Shown: piece after piece, positions 55,198-61,582 of the stretch
Layout: the number at the start of each line of letters is the position of its first letter
Position numbering within the stretch: the first letter of the stretch is position 1
NCBI GenBank assembly: GCA_002104905.1
Contig: MCFE01000088.1
Location: 112,782 to 176,781 of the forward strand
Reading direction: 5' to 3'
Source of the DNA: Basidiobolus meristosporus CBS 931.73
Lineage: Eukaryota; Basidiobolomycota; Basidiobolomycetes; Basidiobolales; Basidiobolaceae
Length of the DNA: 64,000 nt
Notes under the pieces: model-generated
Seen by the model: only the letters and a program-made list of their open reading frames with translations
Told to the model about the DNA's origin: nothing
Databases searched by the model: none
Translations under genes and position numbers: made by a program

Positions 55198-57966
55198 CTA
55201 CTGTTGTAGCTTTGATACAAGAGTGTGTAGCTGAGGGGAATTTGTAGGTAAGTTAATAAGAAGTGATGATAGTTCTTCAGTGCTCAAGACACTGTTCAGT
55301 GGGAAGGGGGGTAGCAAGAGAGGTAAGAATGACTTGTGAACAACATTAATGAGGGGAATGTGATAAGGATTGATATTCATCATAAAGGGAGTGTGCTGCT
55401 GCAGATATTGCTGCCAAAGGTCTGTCAAGTACTTCAGGTAGGCCAGCTTGGGTTTTTCTGACTGCAGAATATAGTGAGCAAACTTCTTGACTTCAGCATC
55501 TCCAAGTATAGTTCTCCAGCAGGAGCCAGGTGTTGTGTGGTGTGTTCTCTTCCAGGCCTTAATCAGTGGGTTGTTGCAGTTGTGAAGTCTGAGGTATAAT
55601 CTGGTTCTAAGGTAGAGAAGTCTGATCTTATAGGGCATAAACGCAAAAGCACCAAGAATAGCATGTCTGTAGGGGCATTCAGGCAAATGAGGCACCAAGG
55701 AGGTAATGCACCATACTGCAAACTTGTCAAGCTTAGTGCAGTCTCTAGAAGTAAGAGAGAGAAGTGGTAAGCCAAATTCCAGGACAGGGAAGACAAACTG
55801 CTTGAGTAGAAGGAGGCAGCTGGGAGCTGAAGTTGTAGGAGGAGTAACAGCCAGTAGCTTGTGGAGTGCCTGTCTTGCTAGGATAATTCTCTTCTTCAGG
55901 TGTGCTCCAGAGTCTAGTCCAGTAGGAAGGAAAGGAAAGCCAAGATATGTAGCAGAAACCTGAGCAGGTAGAGTGGAGTTCTCCAAGTTGATGGGAGAGC
56001 CCAAAGGTACTGTCTTTGCAATGGAAAGCTGGAGATTATTCTTCTGCAGATACTGGTGGATGGTCTGAGAGTCTTGTTGCACATTGGAGGAGGATATTCT
56101 GATGTCATCAGCAAAGAGAGTAACCAGGCAGTCAGCTGAGAGTCTTGGGAAATCATTCAGGAAGATGGCAAACAGTATAGGACCAAGCACAGAGCTTTGA
56201 ACCACTCCATTAGGAACTGAGAACACAGCTGATTGCTCACTTGGGTGCAGAATTCTTGCTTGTGGATCCAGAATCAGAGACCTGACAAGGAGGATGAGAG
56301 AGGTACTGGAGAAGCATTGCAACTTGGACCAAAGCAGATTTCTGTCAACTGAATCAAAGGCCGTAGTAATATCAAACAGAACAGAGGGATACTTGCACTG
56401 GAGAGAGTGATCTTGGCTACGTATGACTGCATATTCCAAGGAGAGGCCAGGAACAAAGCCAAACTGTGCAGGATGAAACTTGAGGGAGTCAGAGTAGAGC
56501 TCCTGAGCAAGCAGAAGCTCAAACACCTTTCTGCAGGTGGGCAGCAGAGATATTGGCCTGTAGGAGCTAGGATCCAGGTGCTTTCCTTTACCCTTGTACA
56601 GTGGCAGAACATTTGCAAAGGACCATTCCTCAGGAGTAGAAAGCTGGGCTGAGCATTGCTGAAACAGTGGAAGCAGAAGTGCAGACATGGCCTTGGTACT
56701 AGTCTTCAGAAGCTCATAAGAGATTGTGTCCACACCTGGAGCAGTAGAGTTGGGAAGCCTCTTGAGCACATTATGGATTCTCCTTTGATCAAGTGCAAGT
56801 GGGATGGGCAGAGTCTTGAAGTCAGGATGAAAGCCAGGAGTTGAGTACTGCTTTGTAGAGAAGAAGATGTTAGCCAGCTGTTCTGTTGAAGGTAACTTCC
56901 TGGAAGAGGGCCTCATTGCCCTGTAGAGTCTTGATACTGTTCTTGTTATAGAGTTGGAAGATTGCAGAGGCAAAGAACTCATAATATGATCCCAGAGCTG
57001 AGTATGCAGAGTGTGGTGAATTGCCTTGGAGTGGTGTATTGCTGTCAGGAGGAGTTTCTCTGTTTTTGGGTTAGGGAAACTCAGGTAGCTTTGTTGCAGG
57101 GCTGAAACAATGGATTCCCATTTTCTTGAGGTAACAGCAGTAGTCTTGCATGGCAGTGAGAGGGAGGCAGACACCAGAATCAGATGCTTCACAAAGAGCC
57201 AGGCAAAGTTGAGATCATCTGGCAGAGAAAGTAGCAAACTGGCAAGCTTCAAGTAGTTCCCAAAGTCTTTCTTCTGATTCTTGGTAGCTTTGTGGGTGAG
57301 CACAGTAAGTTTTGGCAGCTTCTTCTTCACAACTGGTTGCATAGAAAGGGACCAGGCTGGGTGGTCAGAGGCTCTCAAGGATCCTAGCTCAGCTCCAGAG
57401 AATTGCTTGACTTCATTCACAAAGTAGAGGGCAGCAGCAGAAGGGCAGATCCAGTCAACACATCTTTTCTCAGATTGAGCACCTAGTGCTAGCAGGTGGC
57501 TTTCTCTCAGGAAGTTCAGTAGGAATGTAGACCTTGGCTTCATTCTTGCAGTCAGAGTAGTCTTGTTCTCAGGATGGGGAATGTTGAGATCTCCAAGCAA
57601 GATAACAGGTGTTGATATAGATTGTTGGTATTGCTGAACCTTCTGGCATGTAACTTGCACTTCCTGAAGGGCTAGACTTGGAGGCAGATAGCAGAGCACC
57701 AGACTGATAGTTGGCAACTGGAGAGCAGCACAGTAAGGGGAGTAAAGAGGAACACAGAGCTGAGGAGTATTGATGGTAGAAGAGATGAAGCAGATAGAGG
57801 AGGTATTCTTTGTTCTAGGAGTAGAAAAGCAATATAGATTAGTCAAAAGTATAGAGGGTAGCTGGACATCAATCAAACACAGGAGGGAAAATCTTGAAAG
57901 AAGTCTCTCTAGAGTTGGTCTTGATGGCTGTATGCTGTTGCAGTTAAGCAACAGAACTTCAGGTAG
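55198..57966 (-). CDS. LINE-1 ORF2 protein (AP endonuclease and reverse transcriptase)
   Basis: About 920 residues in the same frame as ORF1, directly after its TGA. The first ATG lies over 140 codons in, inside the endonuclease, so translation must begin by readthrough, reinitiation or a non-ATG codon. Endonuclease motifs: LLNCNSI, VILLGDLNIPH and SDHPAW. Reverse transcriptase motifs: SYRPISLLPTCRKVFE, VLFDITTAFDSVDRN (motif A), GVVQSSVLGPILFAIFLNDF and LFADDIRISS (catalytic Asp pair). GVVQSSVLG carries Ser where copies d and e have Gly (GVVQGSVLG), so this copy may be less active. The C-terminus lacks an evident RNase H domain. Together with ORF1 it would copy element RNA at a nicked target. 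Confidence 0.88.
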   Translation of the reverse strand, partial: LPEVLLLNCNSIQPSRPTLERLLSRFSLLCLIDVQLPSILLTNLYCFSTPRTKNTSSICFISSTINTPQLCVPLYSPYCAALQLPTISLVLCYLPPSLALQEVQVTCQKVQQYQQSISTPVILLGDLNIPHPENKTTLTARMKPRSTFLLNFLRESHLLALGAQSEKRCVDWICPSAAALYFVNEVKQFSGAELGSLRASDHPAWSLSMQPVVKKKLPKLTVLTHKATKNQKKDFGNYLKLASLLLSLPDDLNFAWLFVKHLILVSASLSLPCKTTAVTSRKWESIVSALQQSYLSFPNPKTEKLLLTAIHHSKAIHHTLHTQLWDHIMSSLPLQSSNSITRTVSRLYRAMRPSSRKLPSTEQLANIFFSTKQYSTPGFHPDFKTLPIPLALDQRRIHNVLKRLPNSTAPGVDTISYELLKTSTKAMSALLLPLFQQCSAQLSTPEEWSFANVLPLYKGKGKHLDPSSYRPISLLPTCRKVFELLLAQELYSDSLKFHPAQFGFVPGLSLEYAVIRSQDHSLQCKYPSVLFDITTAFDSVDRNLLWSKLQCFSSTSLILLVRSLILDPQARILHPSEQSAVFSVPNGVVQSSVLGPILFAIFLNDFPRLSADCLVTLFADDIRISSSNVQQDSQTIHQYLQKNNLQLSIAKTVPLGSPINLENSTLPAQVSATYLGFPFLPTGLDSGAHLKKRIILARQALHKLLAVTPPTTSAPSCLLLLKQFVFPVLEFGLPLLSLTSRDCTKLDKFAVWCITSLVPHLPECPYRHAILGAFAFMPYKIRLLYLRTRLYLRLHNCNNPLIKAWKRTHHTTPGSCWRTILGDAEVKKFAHYILQSEKPKLAYLKYLTDLWQQYLQQHTPFMMNINPYHIPLINVVHKSFLPLLLPPFPLNSVLSTEELSSLLINLPTNSPQLHTLVSKLQQ

Positions 57967-59502
57967 TCAGGCAGAGGTTGTAGCTTCTTCAGAGGCAGCA
58001 TTGACAATGTGACCTGCAGAGTCCCAGAGCTCTTCAAATGGTGCATCACTTAAGTCAGCAAGGAGGGAAATGGCATGGTTCTTGAGGAAGTATGCCACAT
58101 CATAGGAGGGGGCTTGTCTCTTGATGGCAGCAAAGAAAGACAGAATGGCAACATGGGCTGGAGGCTTGTTGAACAGTAGAGAGTCAGAGGATTCAGATTC
58201 TTCAGGCACTATCTTGAAGTCAGTTTTCAGCCAGTTAAGGTTCTTCTCCACAAAGGCAACAAATGGGTCAGCAATGTTTTGGTCTAGGATAACCTCCAGA
58301 ATCTTCCCTTTTCTCCAGGCCAGGTTGACAATTCTTGAGAGCTGAATATTGCATGCCTTGAGTGCTTTCCTGATGTTGGAAATGGGAGTCCAGGGAACTT
58401 GCTTCAAGTACACCACAGTCCAGGTAGAAGCTGGTGGTAGGTTTGCTGGGGGCTTGTAAGTCCTTCTGTGTTGCAATGGAGCTGCAGTAGTCAGATTGGA
58501 GTCCACATTCTCAGTAGAAGGTTTTCTTGATGTGTCTTGCTGAATAGTACTGGAGCTGGATGTGCTGATAATTCTTGCTAGAACCTTGCCTGCATAAGTC
58601 TGAGGTATAGCTGAGGTGACTGTAGAGGTGGTGGCAGCTGGTGCAGGTGGAGAGGCAGAGACTGAAGCAGGAACTGAGGTCACCTGGGAGAAGGCAGTAG
58701 AAGCAGGTTTTCTGGGAGGAACAGAGTTCACTATCCAGTTGTTCTGTAAAACACTGGAGTAGCTTTTCTGTGGAACAGGATCTTGCTCTTGAACAGGAAC
58801 AGAAGCAGGAGGCTGGGGCTGAGCAGTAGTGGTAAGGCAGTGGCACTCCAAGGAAGCTTTTTGCAAGGCATCTCTGGCAGTTTTCAGGGCAGTATTGGCT
58901 TCATTCTTGAGCTTCTTGCATTGGGCATCCAGTCTCTTGTTTTCAATAGCCAGGGCAGTATTGGCAGCCTCTAAATCAGCAATTCTCTTCTCAATTGCAA
59001 GGAATCTCTGAAGAAATGCATCAGTAGAAGTGCTGGCATCTGGGAGAGCAGTGGCAGGAATAGAGTCCATTGACAGTGGGCTTCTTGGAGGCAAGGAAAG
59101 TGGACTGGCAGATTCAGGCACAAAAGGAGATATCCTGGCAGGAGGAGAAGGAGTATCCAAGGCAGTAACAGAGGCAATTCTTGTTGGTGAAGCAGCAGCA
59201 GGGGAGGCAAGCCTGTTCAGAAACTGGGCAGGAGAGAGTGCTTGAGGAGAGGGAGTCTTCAGCTTGCCAAGCATGTCTTCCATCAGAGTGATACCAATAT
59301 TCCTGGTGCATTTGCAGAGAAAAGTAAGCTTCCTGAGTCTGCCAGCTCTTCCATTCCTTCTGATAGTTCCTTTGTTTCCACAGTTGGGGCAAGAAATCTT
59401 CTTGACAGACTTGTCAAAGCAATCAAGAACCTTCCTTTCAGGTGTAGTGGGCTCCTGTTGAGGTTTTGGTGGCATATCCAGAGTTTCAGCTTCAAATTTC
59501 AA
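57967..59502 (-). CDS. LINE-1 ORF1 protein (zinc-binding motif, coiled coil, RRM-like region)
   Basis: A 511-residue protein starting at an ATG. Near the N-terminus CPNCGNKG then FLCKC forms a zinc-ribbon-like Cys cluster. Residues about 165-220 are a heptad-rich coiled coil (IEKRIADLEAANTALAIENK). A long Pro/Ser/Ala-rich linker follows, then a C-terminal region with WTVVYLKQVPW, ILEVILDQ and a helical end, which resembles the RNA-recognition-like fold of ORF1 proteins. Such proteins bind element RNA and form RNPs. The stop is TGA at 57967-57969, followed by CTA, and the frame stays open beyond it into ORF2. Confidence 0.82.
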   Translation of the reverse strand: MKFEAETLDMPPKPQQEPTTPERKVLDCFDKSVKKISCPNCGNKGTIRRNGRAGRLRKLTFLCKCTRNIGITLMEDMLGKLKTPSPQALSPAQFLNRLASPAAASPTRIASVTALDTPSPPARISPFVPESASPLSLPPRSPLSMDSIPATALPDASTSTDAFLQRFLAIEKRIADLEAANTALAIENKRLDAQCKKLKNEANTALKTARDALQKASLECHCLTTTAQPQPPASVPVQEQDPVPQKSYSSVLQNNWIVNSVPPRKPASTAFSQVTSVPASVSASPPAPAATTSTVTSAIPQTYAGKVLARIISTSSSSTIQQDTSRKPSTENVDSNLTTAAPLQHRRTYKPPANLPPASTWTVVYLKQVPWTPISNIRKALKACNIQLSRIVNLAWRKGKILEVILDQNIADPFVAFVEKNLNWLKTDFKIVPEESESSDSLLFNKPPAHVAILSFFAAIKRQAPSYDVAYFLKNHAISLLADLSDAPFEELWDSAGHIVNAASEEATTSA

Positions 59503-59556
59503 TTTTTGAGATTTTTGGGTGATTTTTGATGGGCGGGATCAAAATTAGGGTTAGGG

Positions 59557-59664
59557 TTGCGCGCTGTGACTGCTTTTACGATCGCAAGGTCAGATCCTAG
59601 GAAAAATAAAAATAGTTAGTAAAGGTGATTTAATGGATGGATGGATGGATCGGAGTCAGATTCA
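59557..59664. other. Short spacer with an ATGG tetranucleotide run
   Basis: Lies between the 5' end of LINE-1 copy b and the SINE tail. ATGG is repeated about four times at 59633-59650. Nothing else is recognised; part may be 5' UTR of the LINE. Confidence 0.45.
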
Positions 59665-59753
59665 TTAGGGTAGGGGAGGAAAGTCACCAAGTGGTGAAAT
59701 CTTTATTTACTTATGACAAGTATCTAAAGAAGCCAAGTTAATCTGAAGTAATT

Positions 59754-59872
59754 CCTAGAAAGCTAGGTCTGAGAGATATCTTCCTGGTAAGCCAGGTCTG
59801 AGAGTTGAGAAGCTGAGTGGTACTATATTTCCTAGTTAGCTAGGTCTGAGAGAGGTTTCCTGGAAAGCCAGG
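59754..59872 (-). repeat. Four short stem-loops with covarying stems in the SINE body
   Basis: Four 14-base hairpins at 59754-59767, 59783-59796, 59831-59844 and 59859-59872: CCTAG/CTAGG, CCTGG/CCAGG, CCTAG/CTAGG, CCTGG/CCAGG, each with a 4-base loop and followed on + by TCTGAGA or CCTGAGA. The fourth stem pair alternates A-T and G-C with both sides changing together. Confidence 0.8.
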
Positions 59873-60124
59873 CCTGAGAAGTGAGAATCTGAATATATCT
59901 GAGCTAAGTTATACTGGTTTGCGGTAGCTGAATTGTGGCCGGAATGGCCAGTAGACTGGGGGAACTGAGATGAATTTCTGGGCGATCACTGGCCAAATTT
60001 ACTAGGCAAATCTGGCCAATTAGCATTTCAAGGATTTCAGCCAATCAGAGCCTTTACTTTGCCCGATGGTTGATCAAGCCATCTCCCAATGAGCACACAT
60101 CAATTTATTAATCAAATTTTGCTG

Positions 60125-60194
60125 GATCCAGGATTTGAACCCACAACCATGGGTATGGAAGGGTTAGGGATAACCACAAGGCTAAGTGTTCTTG
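60125..60194 (-). ncRNA. tRNA-like RNA polymerase III promoter region of the SINE
   Basis: The A-box-like TAGCCTTGTGGTTA and a consensus B-box GGTTCAAATCC are about 30 bases apart, as in tRNAs. I cannot fold a complete cloverleaf with paired acceptor ends, and no terminator follows directly, so this is an internal Pol III promoter of tRNA origin and not a tRNA gene. Confidence 0.7.
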
Positions 60195-61440
60195 GTTAGG
60201 GTTAGGGGGGAGACAGTCACCAACAGGTGAAATCTTTATTTCAGTTGAAACAAAGAAGCCAGCGCTACTGTTGTAGCTTTGATACAAGAGTGTGTAGCTG
60301 AGGGGAATTTGTAGGTAAGTTAATAAGAAGTGATGATAGTTCTTCAGTGCTCAAGACACTGTTCAGTGGGAAGGGGGGTAGCAAGAGAGGTAAGAATGAC
60401 TTGTGAACAACATTAATGAGGGGAATGTGATAAGGATTGATATTCATCATAAAGGGAGTGTGCTGCTGCAGATATTGCTGCCAAAGGTCTGTCAAGTACT
60501 TCAGGTAGGCCAGCTTGGGTTTTTCTGACTGCAGAATATAGTGAGCAAACTTCTTGACTTCAGGATCTCCAAGTATAGTTCTCCAGCAGGAGCCAGGTGT
60601 TGTGTGGTGTGTTCTCTTCCAGGCCTTAATCAGTGGGTTGTTGCAGTTGTGAAGTCTGAGGTATAATCTGGTTCTAAGGTAGAGAAGTCTGATCTTATAG
60701 GGCATAAACCCAAAAGCACCAAGAATAGCATGTCTGTAGGGGCATTCAGGCAAATGAGGCACCAAGGAGGTAATGCACCATACTGCAAACTTGTCAAGCT
60801 TAGTGCAGTCTCTAGAAGTAAGAGAGAGAAGTGGTAAGCCAAATTCCAGGACAGGGAAGACAAACTGCTTGAGTAGAAGGAGGCAGCTGGGAGCTGAAGT
60901 TGTAGGAGGAGTAACAGCCAGTAGCTTGTGGAGTGCCTGTCTTGCCAGGATAATTCTCTTCTTCAGGTGTGCTCCAGAGTCTAGTCCAGTAGGAAGGAAA
61001 GGAAAGCCAAGATATGTAGCAGAAACCTGAGCAGGTAGAGTGGAGTTCTCCAAGTTGATGGGAGAGCCCAAAGGTACTGTCTTTGCAATGGAAAGCTGGA
61101 GATTATTCTTCTGCAGATACTGGTGGATGGTCTGGGAGTCTTGTTGCACATTGGAGGAGGATATTCTGATGTCATCAGCAAAGAGAGTAACCAGGCAGTC
61201 AGCTGAGAGTCTTGGGAAATCATTCAGGAAGATGGCAAACAGTATAGGACCAAGCACAGAGCCTTGAACCACTCCATTAGGAACTGAGAACACAGCTGAT
61301 TGCTCACTTGGGTGCAGAATTCTTGCTTGTGGATCCAGAAACAGAGACCTGACAAGGAGGGTGAGAGAGGTACTGGAGAAGCATTGCAACTTGGACCAAA
61401 GCAGATTCTGTCAACTGAATCAAAGGCTTAGTAATATCAA
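60195..61440 (-). mobile_element. LINE-1 copy d: 5'-truncated
   Basis: Holds the second half of ORF2 (frame 60265-61389; GVVQGSVLG, LFADDIRISS and the full C-terminus) and the standard tail. It breaks off after the codons for VDRN, where the sequence enters the indel-rich stretch at 61400-61582. It is almost identical to the matching part of copy e. Confidence 0.88.
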
Positions 61441-61582
61441 AACTAGAGAAAGTCACAAGTGTGAATCTTATACTTATGACAAGTATCTAGAAGCAAGTAA
61501 TCTGAAGTATTCCTAGAAAGCTAGTCTGAGATATCTCTGTAAGCAGTCTGAGTGAGAAGCTGAGTGGTACTATATTTCTAGT
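61441..61582 (-). repeat. Indel-ridden SINE fragment between LINE-1 copies d and e
   Basis: Aligns with SINE bases 59679-59850 but lacks about 20 short pieces, nearly all one base of a doubled base or one unit of a GAGA-type repeat, with almost no substitutions. The pattern resembles raw long-read error more than evolution. Confidence 0.75.

Larger units (their letters stand above)
55131..59556 (-). mobile_element. LINE-1 copy b: full-length non-LTR retrotransposon
   Basis: About 4.4 kb on the minus strand with ORF1 (57967-59502), ORF2 (55198-57951) and a short 3' UTR. The 3' end reads hairpin CACC-TGTT-GGTG, then a C run and CCCTAACCC. At the 5' end the leader is preceded by CCCTAACCCTAA (59545-59556). 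ORF1 and ORF2 are in one frame, separated by one TGA. No poly(A) tail is present, unlike mammalian L1. It is the only complete copy in the window. Confidence 0.9.
59665..60194 (-). mobile_element. tRNA-headed SINE with a LINE-type 3' tail
   Basis: On the minus strand the element starts with a tRNA-like head (A-box-like TAGCCTTGTGGTTA at 60184-60171 and B-box GGTTCAAATCC at 60141-60131), has a body of about 400 bases containing four small hairpins, and ends with AAATAAAGATTTCACC, hairpin CACC-ACTT-GGTG, ACTTTCC, C-rich sequence and CCCTAA. The tail is closest to that of LINE-2 (both have ACTTTCC) and similar to LINE-1. It has no coding capacity. Sharing a LINE tail is how SINEs recruit LINE reverse transcriptase, so mobilisation by this LINE group is inferred. 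Confidence 0.82.

Noticed and set aside
55706-55963. Plus-strand frames repeated in each LINE-1 copy (also 60773 and 62153)
   Set aside because: Antisense shadows of ORF2; they recur only because the copies are near-identical.
59545-59556. A true internal telomere array
   Set aside because: Only two TTAGGG units occur here and one to two at other element ends, always next to LINE or SINE termini, so they are better described as element-associated.
60125-60194. A functional tRNA gene
   Set aside because: A- and B-boxes are present, but no complete cloverleaf with a paired acceptor stem can be drawn and the sequence continues into the SINE body.
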